The notes: a model not told the origin generated them from the letters alone. 30,142 bases of DNA from JAKFWF01 sp031429105 (GCA_031429105.1 JANOYV010000071.1:1-30142); one strand, 5' to 3'; counted from the stretch's first letter, positions 15,235 through 23,979 are shown. Translations and numbers: made by a program.

Positions 15235-16439
15235 CAGCGATCCACGTAGGCTGTGTGTCGCGCGTACCAGCCCATGGTGACCGACGTGAGCAAGCTCAGC
15301 GACAGATAGATGCCCATGATAATGCCGATGCACTCGATCGCGCGACCGGTCTCAGAAATTACGGCAGTCGTCACGCGCATCAGTTCGGGATACCCGACCA
15401 CCACCCCAAGCGAACTTGATTTTGTAAGTGATAGATACTGGCTGGTCATTGGTGGAATGACGATGCGCAAGGCCTGCGGCACGGTCACGAGCCAAAGCAC
15501 ATGCAAAGGTTTGAGCCCAAGACTGCGTGCGGCTTCGATCTGGCCCAGCCTGACGCCGAGTATGCCGCTGCGGATCGTCTCAGCCGTAAATCCAGACTGG
15601 TAGACGGCAAGTCCAACAGCGACTGCCGTGAACTCTGGGCTTACCGTGCTACCGCCAACGAAGTTGAAGCCGCGGAGAGTGGGCGCGTCGAAGACCCAAC
15701 CGGCTCCACCAAGCCACAGCACACTTACAGGTGCGGCGATAACGAGTAGGAGCGCTACCCAAGGTAGACGACTGGGCTGTCCCGTTCGCTCGCGCACGCG
15801 GCGACCGTGTACGAATGTTGCGACCAGGAGCGCAATTAATGCGAGCAATACTACGAACGCAGTCTGGTGAGCAGCTGTGATCTGCAGCGTTGGATAAAAG
15901 ATGCCGCGATTTGTTACGAACACACCAATCGCCGGTTGCCATGCTTCGCGCGGCAACGGAAACAACGTGGACAGACCATACCAGAACAGCAATTGCAGCA
16001 GCAATGGGATGTTCCGAACCGTCTCGATCCAAACCAATGCCACATGTGACAGCAGCCAGTTGGACGACATACGGCACAGCGCCACGACGAACGCCAGAAT
16101 AGTGCACAGAACTATCGCCGTTACCGAGACGAGAATTGTATTCACGGTGCCGGCCAGAAATGCCTTCCAGACAGGATCCCGCGCCGTCGCACCGATGATA
16201 TTGTCGTCGATTTCAAACCGCGCGGGATAGCCGAGGAAATCCCATCCGAGAGCAAGGCCGGCGCGGGGAAGATACTCGCGCACGTTGCTCACGAAGAACG
16301 CAGAGACGGCCAGTACTGCCAACAGCGCTAGAGTTTGAAATGCGACCGCCCGCACCCACGGTCGACGCCAAGGCGCGCGTGATCCGACATCGGCAACGCG
16401 CACACTCATTGGTGAGGTAACGTCTGGAGAGGAGGTCAT
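15234..16439 (-). CDS. aapQ: Amino-acid ABC transporter permease (AapQ-like)
   Basis: A 401-residue permease, the length typical of AapQ. It starts with a short cytoplasmic tail and a first helix (FQTLALLAVLAVSAFFVSNV). The stretch YLPRAGLALGWDFLGYPARF is characteristic of AapQ/BztB-type proteins. The C-terminal domain has the loop EAARSLGLKPLHVLWLVTVPQALRIVIPPMTSQYLSLTKSSSL. The ATG at 16439 is used; an ATG ten codons later (16409) is possible, and neither has a strong ribosome binding site. It lies 33 bp after aapJ and is coupled to aapM by an overlapping stop and start. Confidence 0.9.
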   Translation of the reverse strand: MTSSPDVTSPMSVRVADVGSRAPWRRPWVRAVAFQTLALLAVLAVSAFFVSNVREYLPRAGLALGWDFLGYPARFEIDDNIIGATARDPVWKAFLAGTVNTILVSVTAIVLCTILAFVVALCRMSSNWLLSHVALVWIETVRNIPLLLQLLFWYGLSTLFPLPREAWQPAIGVFVTNRGIFYPTLQITAAHQTAFVVLLALIALLVATFVHGRRVRERTGQPSRLPWVALLLVIAAPVSVLWLGGAGWVFDAPTLRGFNFVGGSTVSPEFTAVAVGLAVYQSGFTAETIRSGILGVRLGQIEAARSLGLKPLHVLWLVTVPQALRIVIPPMTSQYLSLTKSSSLGVVVGYPELMRVTTAVISETGRAIECIGIIMGIYLSLSLLTSVTMGWYARHTAYVDR

Positions 16440-16472
16440 CGCGCCGTCCCGGTCATCCGTTAGGACACGTGA

Positions 16473-17495
16473 TCAACGCCAGTTCGGCGACCATTGTAGC
16501 CCACCGTTCTGCGGCAGCGCATTCATGCCACGCGGGAGTTTAACGGCGGATTTCAAGCCGAAGTTGCGCTCCCAGATGTCGGCGTAGCACCCGACCGCCT
16601 TGACGACATTGACGGTAAAATCCTTGGCCAGACCCATCTTCGGGCCAATGGCGTCGTCGGATTTTCCGAGAAAGCGCTGTACGGCCGGATCGGTCGAGTC
16701 CATCTTGGCGGCTATCGTGTCTTCGCAAACTCCGTATTCCTCAGCGTTGATGAGGGCGTAGTGAACCATGCGCGCGACATTCGACCATTGGGGATCGTTC
16801 TCGATCACGACAGGACCCATGTGAGATTTCTCGAATGTCTCCGACAGGATCACGTGATCATCTGGGTTCTTGAGACGCAGGCGACGCGTGCCGAGAAACG
16901 GGATCTCGGAGGTGACGACGTCGCATCGGCCGTTTTCGTAGTATTCGAACCGTTGGTTGCTATTCTCGAATGCAACGGCCTTATAGGTCATGTTGCGGGC
17001 TTTGAAGTAATCGGAGATAAGACTGTCGGTCACCGTGCCGGCCACAACGCATATGGTGGCGCCATTCAGATCTTCGATCTTCTTTGCGCCAGTGCGCTTG
17101 TGCACCATGAAGCCATGGCCCGAGTAGAGCGTCGGCCCAATGAAATCAAGGCCCTGCTCGCCGTCGCGGCCGGCCGTCAACGTAATCGCCAATGCAGCCA
17201 CGTCGATCTCGCGGGATTTTAGACCAGGAATACCCTGGGCGAAGGTCATCTTCACGAACTCGACGCCTTCCCCGTTGCCGAACAGTGCCGCGGCCACCGC
17301 CCGGCAATAGTCCACATCGAATCCTTGCCAGCGGCCTTTGTCGTCAAGCGTCGCAAGGCCGGGCACGTTGTCATAGATGCCGCAACGTAGCTTGCCGCGC
17401 GCCTTGATTTCATCGAGGACCGGTCCAGCTGACGCCGTCAGTACCCCACCCACCGTAGCTGCCAATGCAAATGCCGCTATGATCAATCGCTTCAT
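16473..17495 (-). CDS. aapJ: Amino-acid ABC transporter substrate-binding protein (AapJ-like)
   Basis: A 340-residue periplasmic binding protein with a clear signal peptide (MKRLIIAAFALAATVGGVLT, cleavage near ASA-GPV). The mature part starts LDEIKARGKLRCGIYDNVPGLATLDDKGRWQGFDVDYCRAVAAALFG, the AapJ/BztA pattern. It continues with the DVAALAITLTAGRDGEQGLDF and VVAGTVTDSLISDYF segments that form the ligand cleft of type II binding proteins. It captures amino acids for AapQMP. GGAGGAG lies seven bases before the ATG at 17495. It is the first gene of the operon, 79 bp below the palindrome that overlaps its likely promoter. Confidence 0.92.
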   Translation of the reverse strand: MKRLIIAAFALAATVGGVLTASAGPVLDEIKARGKLRCGIYDNVPGLATLDDKGRWQGFDVDYCRAVAAALFGNGEGVEFVKMTFAQGIPGLKSREIDVAALAITLTAGRDGEQGLDFIGPTLYSGHGFMVHKRTGAKKIEDLNGATICVVAGTVTDSLISDYFKARNMTYKAVAFENSNQRFEYYENGRCDVVTSEIPFLGTRRLRLKNPDDHVILSETFEKSHMGPVVIENDPQWSNVARMVHYALINAEEYGVCEDTIAAKMDSTDPAVQRFLGKSDDAIGPKMGLAKDFTVNVVKAVGCYADIWERNFGLKSAVKLPRGMNALPQNGGLQWSPNWR

Positions 17496-17571
17496 CTCGT
17501 GCTCCTCCGTTATCGACAGAACGCTTGCCGCGGGCGCTTATGCGGGCCCGATTGTTGAGCTGGGCACTTTA

Positions 17572-17600
17572 TTGGTAGATGTGATCACATCTACCGTCAA
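17572..17600 (-). promoter_or_regulatory. aap operon promoter with 22-bp palindromic operator
   Basis: A perfect 22-bp palindrome (17574-17595, core TGTGATCACA, outer arms GGTAGA/TCTACC) sits inside a minus-strand promoter: TTGACG at 17600-17595 and, after a 17-bp spacer, TACCAA at 17577-17572 as a weak -10. A dyad filling the spacer is a classic repressor position. The GntR protein encoded at the end of this operon is the most likely binder. The direct repression model is inferred. Confidence 0.65.
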
Positions 17601-17649
17601 CTCGGTTAGCACGCAGCCTCAACATGCGCCTCACTAGGGAGGGCGATAA

Positions 17650-17778
17650 ATGACGTCTCCAACACACAACCATGAATGGCCGAAATTGAAGCGCGAACTC
17701 GAATGTTGGCTACCCGGCGCACCGGACCGCGAAATTCGATCGCTCGCTGAACTGCCAGCGTTGCTCGAAAGAGCCTAG
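17650..17778 (+). CDS. Possible 42-residue small protein
   Basis: The ATG at 17650 follows a strong Shine-Dalgarno GGGAGG (17638-17643) at a good distance and opens a 42-codon frame ending at 17778. The product is charged, with a Trp-containing middle (KRELECWLPGAPDRE) and a short amphipathic end (SLAELPALLERA). It is transcribed away from aapJ, with the palindrome at 17574-17595 between the two, so it might share that operator. No family is recognised. It could also be the start of a decayed gene. Confidence 0.4.
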   Translation: MTSPTHNHEWPKLKRELECWLPGAPDREIRSLAELPALLERA

Positions 17779-17836
17779 TGAGTGCAGACCGACTGGAAGC
17801 CAGGGCCGAAAGCGGGATCGGCGTACTGTGGTGCTG

Positions 17837-18673
17837 CTAGACAAGTGAACGACGCATGGCCGTGCCGATCACAATCATCTGAGGGATGACCGTAGCGGTG
17901 AAATTGCTGATCGTAACTGAGACCTCGGGAAGGGTCGCCAACCGACGCATCGGAGGCAATGATAAGGCGAGTGGAACGGCTTCCTGGGCCATGGTTTGTC
18001 GAAGTTGCTCAGTCGCAGTCGCGATGCTGCCATCCCGGAAGCGAGGCAGCAACGTTACGTGAAGCACTGCGAGGTAGGCGGGCCAATTTGTGAGGTGGCG
18101 ATAAAGGCTCGGCACTACCGGCGCCAATTTCGAGCGATCGCCAAATCCAAGATCGTTGATAAGCCATCGGATCTGCGTTGGCATCGTATCGAGTGCCGCC
18201 ATCTTTGGCATCGCCGACGGTATCGAAGCGGGCGGCGTCCAAGCTCCAAGCGGCACCATCTGGGCTGGTGCATCCGTTTTGAGCCGTTCAAGCAGGCACA
18301 GCATGGCAAGCAGGTTCACGGGATTTGCCCGATTGTAGGCATCAAGCGCGTTGCGTATCTCGACAAGTGCTTCGTCGCTTAGCCCCATGACCGTTCGCGC
18401 ATGTGCTTCGATCGGCGGTAAAAAATCTTTCGGCGTTGCGGTTCGTGCGATCCGCCAACCGGCGTCCTGGATCTGTCCACTGCGGAACAATGGCCCGATG
18501 CCGTCCCAGACCTCCTCCAGAACACCTGGATGCGTTGCCAGGTTACGAAAAATCAGGGCCGGCATCGGGACCGCAGCCCAGCGACAGATCTCATCGTAAA
18601 TGGCACGGATCTGAGGTGGCGCCGCGTCTGGCGACAATTCGGGGAACACGGGCGCATCTGCTGGGTGCTGCAT
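17837..18673 (-). CDS. DehI-family (halocarboxylic acid dehalogenase-like) protein
   Basis: A 278-residue protein, all helical, with the pattern IRAIYDEICRWAAVPMPALIFRNLATHPGVLEEVWDGIGPLF near the N-terminus. A second, related half follows (QIRWLINDLGFGDRSKLAPVVPSLYRHLTNWPAYLAVLHVTLLPRF). This internal two-fold arrangement is that of DehI (PF10778), group I 2-haloacid dehalogenases; most members are of unknown activity. I could not place the catalytic Asp with confidence, so dehalogenase activity is not claimed. The start is uncertain: ATG at 18673 or GTG at 18724, neither with a good ribosome binding site. It is the last gene of the liv cluster, behind the binding protein gene. Confidence 0.65.
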   Translation of the reverse strand: MQHPADAPVFPELSPDAAPPQIRAIYDEICRWAAVPMPALIFRNLATHPGVLEEVWDGIGPLFRSGQIQDAGWRIARTATPKDFLPPIEAHARTVMGLSDEALVEIRNALDAYNRANPVNLLAMLCLLERLKTDAPAQMVPLGAWTPPASIPSAMPKMAALDTMPTQIRWLINDLGFGDRSKLAPVVPSLYRHLTNWPAYLAVLHVTLLPRFRDGSIATATEQLRQTMAQEAVPLALSLPPMRRLATLPEVSVTISNFTATVIPQMIVIGTAMRRSLV

Positions 18674-18778
18674 GATTAAATGTGTCCGGTTTTGACGAGA
18701 CGGTGCGGAAGAACCGCGCACCACACTGATGTTTGATTGCGGTTCCTATTCACGCGTATAGACGTTCGACGGCCATAT

Positions 18779-20002
18779 CTAAACCATGCCAAGTATGACG
18801 TCGCGGCCGTCGCGGATTACTTGATGCAAGAAGGGGCGTCCGAGCAGCTCCCCAGTCGTATCGAATTGGCAGTCCATGCCGGCGCCAGTGAAATCGATTG
18901 CCTCGCCTTTCCGCAGAAGTGGCAATGCCTCGACAGCGGTCGCGACCTTCTTGCCTGGACCGTTGGTGATCGCGATGATGTGCTTGCAGAAGTCGGCTGC
19001 TGCGGCAGACTTCGCCTTTTCCATCGCCAATGCCATGACATTGATCGTGTCATACTGGAGAGCTGCAAACGGGAAGATCGTGCCGTCCGGCGCACCCATG
19101 GCTTTCACAAATGCAGCATATTCGGGTCGATCTGGAGGGCTGATCGGCTGCACGTGCTCGATGCCCTCGGCGACTTCCTTGCCAACATTCTTGATAAAGG
19201 CGCTGTTGCCATCCTTGCCGGCGGACGCCGCGATCGTCAGGGTGTAGACCTTGCTCTTGTAGCCGCCGCGGAAGATATCCTTGGCAATCGCTGTGAACTG
19301 ATTGACGTAGCCCGGCACCCAGACTGCATCGACTTTCTCGCTGAACACCTTGTCGACTTCGGCGCGGTAAGACGGTTGATCCGGTTTGAACTCGATGTTT
19401 GCTACTATTCTGCCACCGCCAGCCTCGATCGTTTTGACGAAGGGGCCGATCATACTGGTTACGAATGGGTTTTGCAGCGCGAGCACGCCGATGTTCTTGT
19501 AGCCAGCCTTGATCATGGCACGCGCCGCAGGTTCTCCCCACGTCGAACCTTTGGCCTGGAAGCGCCACACGAGACCCTTGGTCTCACCCTGTGTCGTTTC
19601 GTCGGCAGAGCCTAGTACGCCAAGCATAACGTTCTTTTCGAGCACAATCGGGCGCACGGCCAAGGTCGGTGCCGAGCCCCACATACCGGTAATCGAATTC
19701 ACCTGATCGACATCCAGCAGCTTGCGCGCAGCCCTCACCCCAGCCGTTGCATTTGTCTCGTCGTCTTCGGCGAAGATCTCGATCATGCGACCGCTGAGGA
19801 TACCGCCCGACTTGTTGATCTCGTCTGCGGCAAGTTTGGATGCCTTTACAATGTTGGGTCCATAGGGCCCGCCGCCGCCCGTCAATGGCGCAAGGACGCC
19901 AATCCGGATCGGATCGGCGGCATGGGCGCTGGAAACATATGGAGCTGCGAGTGCAAATGTCAGGCCGCCGACAACGGCGCGTCGCGAAGGTAACCGGGTC
20001 AT
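18779..20002 (-). CDS. Branched-chain-amino-acid-type ABC transporter substrate-binding protein (LivJ-like)
   Basis: A 407-residue type I periplasmic binding protein. The N-terminus has an Arg-Arg signal peptide (LPSRRAVVGGLTFALAAPYV, cleavage near AHA-ADP), which may direct export through Tat. The mature part starts IRIGVLAPLTGGGGPYGPNIVKASKLAADEINKSGGI, the standard Peripla_BP_6 opening, and includes DQVNSITGMWGSAPTLAVRPI and MIKAGYKNIGVLALQNPFVT. Such proteins bind branched amino acids but also amides, urea and aromatic acids, so the ligand is open. GGAGA lies before the ATG at 20002. It is separated from livM by the AhpD-like gene. Confidence 0.9.
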   Translation of the reverse strand: MTRLPSRRAVVGGLTFALAAPYVSSAHAADPIRIGVLAPLTGGGGPYGPNIVKASKLAADEINKSGGILSGRMIEIFAEDDETNATAGVRAARKLLDVDQVNSITGMWGSAPTLAVRPIVLEKNVMLGVLGSADETTQGETKGLVWRFQAKGSTWGEPAARAMIKAGYKNIGVLALQNPFVTSMIGPFVKTIEAGGGRIVANIEFKPDQPSYRAEVDKVFSEKVDAVWVPGYVNQFTAIAKDIFRGGYKSKVYTLTIAASAGKDGNSAFIKNVGKEVAEGIEHVQPISPPDRPEYAAFVKAMGAPDGTIFPFAALQYDTINVMALAMEKAKSAAAADFCKHIIAITNGPGKKVATAVEALPLLRKGEAIDFTGAGMDCQFDTTGELLGRPFLHQVIRDGRDVILGMV

Positions 20003-20075
20003 GGATGTCTCCTGATACGAGATTGAGCCGTTTTAACGATTGCTGAGTACTTCAAAATAAGCGCGCCTCGCCCGC

Positions 20076-20627
20076 CTATTCGGCTGCGTCGCGCACCACC
20101 ACACCATCTTCGATATCGAACTGGAGAATGTCGTTGAAGCGGTTGAACGCGCCGCACAACGCCGTGCGCCATGTCATTTCAACGATCTGCGCTTCGGTGA
20201 AGTGCTGCTTCAGGCGCGTGAAGATCTCGTCGCGCGTGCGGTTCCAGTTGTTGGTGACGGCAATCGCGTATTCGATGACCAGCTTGTCGACATCATCAAG
20301 TTCGGAATGATCTTTGTAGTCGAGCAGGCGCGTCGCGCCTTCCTCAGTGATTCCTTGAACGGCGAGTTTCGGTGCATGATGGGAGACGCAGTAGGTGCAT
20401 TTATTGAGCAGCGATACGGTAACGAGGCAGAGTTCGAGATAGCGTTTTGGCAACACAGCTTCGCTCGCCAGGTCCGTCAGCAGTCCCCAGACGTTCTTAA
20501 ATATGGGCGGCCGGTGCGCCATCACGCCAGCCTGGTTCTCGAATGCTCCGTAGGATTTCATTGTATCCCACAGCGGCCAGAGGTCCTTCGGCAGATCTTC
20601 CTTCGTCTTGACAGAGATACGCGACAT
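20076..20627 (-). CDS. Carboxymuconolactone decarboxylase/AhpD-like protein
   Basis: A 183-residue protein with the AhpD active-site set: Glu65 in KRYLEL, then Cys77-X2-Cys80-X3-His84 in NKCTYCVSHHA. This is the redox motif of alkylhydroperoxidase D-type and many CMD-family proteins, so a peroxide- or thiol-linked activity is more likely than true carboxymuconolactone decarboxylation, which lacks this motif. The C-terminal half (RDEIFTRLKQHFTEAQIVEMTWRTALCGAFNRFNDIL) is also typical of the family. AAAGGAG precedes the ATG at 20627. Its place inside a transporter operon suggests a part in breakdown of the imported compound. Confidence 0.88.
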   Translation of the reverse strand: MSRISVKTKEDLPKDLWPLWDTMKSYGAFENQAGVMAHRPPIFKNVWGLLTDLASEAVLPKRYLELCLVTVSLLNKCTYCVSHHAPKLAVQGITEEGATRLLDYKDHSELDDVDKLVIEYAIAVTNNWNRTRDEIFTRLKQHFTEAQIVEMTWRTALCGAFNRFNDILQFDIEDGVVVRDAAE

Positions 20628-20641
20628 GGTTGGGTCTCCTT

Positions 20642-21574
20642 TCAGGTTTGGGAATTTGAGTGGGCAGATGCGCGGGAACGGTTTCCGACTTGAAGGCGGT
20701 ATTCACTGGCAATTCCGTTCGGGCGGAAGATCAGCAATAGAATTAGGCCGACACCAATCAGCATGAGCCTTAGTGCAGCCGCCTGCTGTGCATTCACGAA
20801 GGGGAGAAAATCCTTCAAGAAGCGACTACCTTCGAGCAGCACCATCACGGTGCAGGCGCCGATCAGCAAACCTCGGTTTGAGCCTTTGCCGCCAGCGATG
20901 ACGGCCATGAAGGCATAGACCGTCACAAAGCCCGCGAACTGTCCCGGGTCGATATAGGTGAGGTAGAAGGCATGTAACGCACCAGCGAGCCCAATAACGG
21001 CACCACCAACCGCGAAGGCTTTCATCCGCAGTGAAAGCACGTCCTTTCCAAGCGTCGCTGCGACCACATCGTCCTCACGCAAGGCTCGCAAGGCTCGCCC
21101 AAAGGGTGCGCGCACAATGGCCTCGAGAACCACGAACACGATGAGCAGGGCGGCAACGCAAATCGCCAGAAACGCCAGTTCGTAATTACCACCGCCGATA
21201 TAGCTGACGAACGGACGCGGTATGTCTCGAATGCCATTCGAGCCGCCAGTGAGCCATTGCTCATTGAGGGCGACCAGTCGCACTGCCTCGGCAAACGCCA
21301 GAGTTGTGATTGCGAGATAGTCTTCTCGCAGCCTGATTGATGCGAGGGAAACAATTGCCGATGCCGCGGCCGTGAGTGCGATCGCTGCACCCGTGGCGAT
21401 CGCTGGATTGGCTCCGCTAACGGACAAAATAGCGGCTGTGTATGCCCCTAAACCGTAGAAGCCTGCCAGACCGAAATTGACCATGCCGGCTTGCCCCCAC
21501 TGGATGTTGAGTGCCAGACCCAACATCGCCGCAAGCACAACGAACGTGAGGATCGAAACCAGATAACCGGTCAT
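20642..21574 (-). CDS. Branched-chain-amino-acid-type ABC permease (LivM-like)
   Basis: A 310-residue membrane protein with eight or more hydrophobic segments and the LivM marks LALNIQWGQAGMVNFGLAGFYGLGAYTAA, SIRLREDYLAITTLAFAEAVRLV and the cytoplasmic loop GRALRALREDDVVAATLGKDVLSLRMKAFAVGGAVIGLAGALHA. It pairs with LivH to form the channel. The ATG at 21574 overlaps the livH stop (ATGA); the longer frame to 21868 is only read-through inside livH. It stops 15 bp before the AhpD-like gene. Confidence 0.92.
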   Translation of the reverse strand: MTGYLVSILTFVVLAAMLGLALNIQWGQAGMVNFGLAGFYGLGAYTAAILSVSGANPAIATGAAIALTAAASAIVSLASIRLREDYLAITTLAFAEAVRLVALNEQWLTGGSNGIRDIPRPFVSYIGGGNYELAFLAICVAALLIVFVVLEAIVRAPFGRALRALREDDVVAATLGKDVLSLRMKAFAVGGAVIGLAGALHAFYLTYIDPGQFAGFVTVYAFMAVIAGGKGSNRGLLIGACTVMVLLEGSRFLKDFLPFVNAQQAAALRLMLIGVGLILLLIFRPNGIASEYRLQVGNRSRASAHSNSQT

Positions 21575-22431
21575 CGTTTGATCCTCGCCGTTCCCAAAAG
21601 ACCGCTGGGCCGCAGGAAGAGCACCAGCGCAAGTACGATGAAGCTCACACCCTGCCGGTAGGTCGTTGGCAACACAAGCGTCGACAATTCCTCGACAATG
21701 CCGATGATTAATCCGCCTGCCATGGAGCCAAACGGGTTGCCAATGCCGCCAACGACTGCCGCCGCGAAGATCGAGACGAGATAGTTGGCGCCGACCAAAG
21801 GCTCCACCGTAGTGTCCATAGCGATTAGCAGCCCGGCTAGTGCCGTTAACACGCCCGACAAGCCCCAAGTCCAGTCGACAATGCGGTGACGTCTGATGCC
21901 GCGAACTTCCGCCAGTGCTGGATTATCGGAGATCGCGCGCATTGCCCGCCCGAGTGCGGTACGCTTGAGCACAAGAGCAATGACGGCCATTGCGGTGACA
22001 GTTACTACGGCGATGATCAGTTGCTCTTGATTGAATCGTAGCCCTTGCCACATCATCGGGCGTGCGACGGACAATGCAAAAGTTCGAACCTCGGCGCCGT
22101 AGACGAAGCGCACCAGGTTTTCCAGAACGAATGCTACGCCCATCGATCCGACCAGCAACGTGATGTGATCGTCCGTGCCGATCGGGCGGTAAACAAGGTG
22201 CTGCACTACGACCGCAACAAGCGCCAGTGCGAGACAGCCAAAGAGCGCAGCGGCCACTAGAGGCAGGCCCAGCCCAACATTGAAGAAATAAGTGATGTAG
22301 GCGCCTGCCGTGATCATTGCACCGATAGCAAAGTTAGGAAAATTGAGCACACCGTATGTCAGCGACAGCGCGATTGCCGGCAGGGCGATCAGCAGGCCGG
22401 AGACAAGACCGTTAAGAAGTGCCTGTGCCAT
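21571..22431 (-). CDS. Branched-chain-amino-acid-type ABC permease (LivH-like)
   Basis: A 286-residue permease that opens with MAQALLNGLVSGLLIALPAIALSLTYGVLNFPNFAIGAMITAGAYI, the standard LivH N-terminus. It has the loop TALGRAMRAISDNPALAEVRGIRRHRIVDWTWGLSG and the C-terminal VSIFAAAVVGGIGNPFGSMAGGLIIGIVE. The ATG at 22431 lies inside the last codons of livF (20-bp overlap) with GAGAGGG upstream; the frame to 22596 is a livF shadow. It is coupled to livM by an ATGA overlap. Confidence 0.92.
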   Translation of the reverse strand: MAQALLNGLVSGLLIALPAIALSLTYGVLNFPNFAIGAMITAGAYITYFFNVGLGLPLVAAALFGCLALALVAVVVQHLVYRPIGTDDHITLLVGSMGVAFVLENLVRFVYGAEVRTFALSVARPMMWQGLRFNQEQLIIAVVTVTAMAVIALVLKRTALGRAMRAISDNPALAEVRGIRRHRIVDWTWGLSGVLTALAGLLIAMDTTVEPLVGANYLVSIFAAAVVGGIGNPFGSMAGGLIIGIVEELSTLVLPTTYRQGVSFIVLALVLFLRPSGLLGTARIKR

Positions 22432-23206
22432 GCGGGCCCTCTCTGGTCGGATGAGCGGCATTGTCGTGTTGCACGCCGCCAAGGAAAAGGCTTGTGACTT
22501 TTGGATCGTCGAGAAACTCTGGCGCCAGCCACAGTCCTTTGACTTCGCCACCGACCAGCAACACCATGTCATGCGACACGCGAACGGCTTCGACAAGGTT
22601 CTGTTCGATCATCAGCACCGTGACCCCGGACTCGTTGACAATGCGAACGGCGTCGAGCATCTCGGCAACATAGCGCGGCGATAGCCCAGCCGATGGCTCA
22701 TCGAGCAGCAAAGCTGTGGGACTAGGCATCAATGCGCAGCCGATTGCCAACATCTGTCGTTGACCCCCGCTGAGTGTGCCGGCAAGTCCGTTAAGGCGAC
22801 CCGCAAGATCAGGAAACAGGGCCAAGACCCGATCACGTGCGGCTGCAAACTCGGCAACGGAGCTACGCGGCCTTATAAACTCATGGGCAATCCGCAGGTT
22901 TTCGCCGATCGACATGTTCTTGAAGACATTGTGCTCCTGGGGCACGTACCCCAGCCCTGCAGCGGCGCGACTGGGGGGATCGAGGCGCGTGATGTCCCGA
23001 TCGCCGAGCATTATTCGCCCAAGTCTTGGCCGCAATAGCCCCACCACGACCTTCATGAGCGTCGACTTGCCGGCACCATTCGGCCCGGCGATGGTCGTAA
23101 TGCGACCAGCTCCAGCGTTGAACGAAGCCGACCTGACAATGTCAGATGAGCCGTAGCCAGCTGAAATGGCTTCGACGCTGATTGCCTCCTGCAGAGCAAT
23201 GTTCAT
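22412..23206 (-). CDS. Branched-chain-amino-acid-type ABC ATPase (LivF-like)
   Basis: A 264-residue ABC ATPase: ISAGYGSSDIVRSASFNAG at the start, Walker A GPNGAGKST, YVPQEHNVFKNMSIGENLRI (Q-loop), signature LSGGQRQMLAIGCAL, Walker B ALLLDEPSAGLSP. The degenerate H-loop is MIEQNLVEAVRVSHD, as usual in LivF. The C-terminal tail (about 20 residues) is encoded over the start of livH and looks non-conserved. The ATG at 23206 overlaps the livG stop (ATGA). Confidence 0.93.
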   Translation of the reverse strand: MNIALQEAISVEAISAGYGSSDIVRSASFNAGAGRITTIAGPNGAGKSTLMKVVVGLLRPRLGRIMLGDRDITRLDPPSRAAAGLGYVPQEHNVFKNMSIGENLRIAHEFIRPRSSVAEFAAARDRVLALFPDLAGRLNGLAGTLSGGQRQMLAIGCALMPSPTALLLDEPSAGLSPRYVAEMLDAVRIVNESGVTVLMIEQNLVEAVRVSHDMVLLVGGEVKGLWLAPEFLDDPKVTSLFLGGVQHDNAAHPTREGPHGTGTS

Positions 23207-23979
23207 GCTCTCGCCCCCATGTAGGCTTCGAGTACGCGTGGATCCTTTGTAACTTCGGCGAACGTGCCGCGTGTCAACTTGGAGCCAGCCGACATCACGT
23301 AGACCTGATCGCAGAGCGCTGCGACGACATCGAGATCATGTTCAACAATGAGGAATGTCAGTCCGTCAGCAACCAGTTCGCGAATGACGGCGATCAGCAC
23401 CTGCTCCATAGCAGGCGATACACCAGCTGCCGGTTCGTCCAGCAGGATGATTTCGGGTCTCAGCATCAGTGCTCGGCTGAGTTCGAGTAACTTCTTTTGG
23501 CCACCTGACAGCGAGGCTGCCGGTTCGTCCGCCAAGCGCCAAAGGTCGATACGTTCGAGAATGCCGCGCGCCATCTCGATGCCGGCCTTCTCGTCTGCTC
23601 GCGTTGACCGACGATGCATAAGCGCGCCGAGTAAGGTTTCACCGGTCTGGCATGGTCTTGCGACAAGTAGGTTTTCGAGCACCGTAAGTCGGCCAAGATC
23701 ACGGCAAATCTGGAAGGTCCGTACGAGTCCGCGTTTGACAAGAAGGTGCGGCGCCAGACCAGTGACGTCCTGACCGCCGAGCGTGATCGTGCCGCTCGTC
23801 GGCCGCTCGACCCCGGATATCAGATTGAGCATGGTGGTCTTGCCGGCACCGTTCGGTCCGATCAGGCCCGTGATCTTGCCTTTCGGCAATTCAAGGCTCA
23901 TGTCGGCGACGGCCTCAAGACCACCGTAGGACTTTCGGAGTCCATGCGCGTGCAGCACGAGAGGAAGATGGGTTGTCAC
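23203..23979 (-). CDS. Branched-chain-amino-acid-type ABC ATPase (LivG-like)
   Basis: A 258-residue ABC ATPase: AHGLRKSYGGLEAVADMSLEL, Walker A GPNGAGKTT, the LivG-type VRTFQICRDLGRLTVLENLLVA, signature LSGGQKKLLELSRAL, Walker B IILLDEPAAGVSP and switch segment LIVEHDLDVV. The GTG start at 23979 overlaps the tetR stop (GTGA) and has GGGGAG five bases upstream. It is the first transporter gene of the operon and partner of LivF. Confidence 0.93.
   Translation of the reverse strand: MTTHLPLVLHAHGLRKSYGGLEAVADMSLELPKGKITGLIGPNGAGKTTMLNLISGVERPTSGTITLGGQDVTGLAPHLLVKRGLVRTFQICRDLGRLTVLENLLVARPCQTGETLLGALMHRRSTRADEKAGIEMARGILERIDLWRLADEPAASLSGGQKKLLELSRALMLRPEIILLDEPAAGVSPAMEQVLIAVIRELVADGLTFLIVEHDLDVVAALCDQVYVMSAGSKLTRGTFAEVTKDPRVLEAYMGARA

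Noticed and set aside
17574..17595. CRP site for the TGTGA/TCACA palindrome
   Set aside because: CRP half-sites need six bases between them; here they abut, so a different regulator is more likely.
18737..19615. 292-codon + strand frame
   Set aside because: Antisense of the liv binding-protein gene, which has a signal peptide and a full family pattern.
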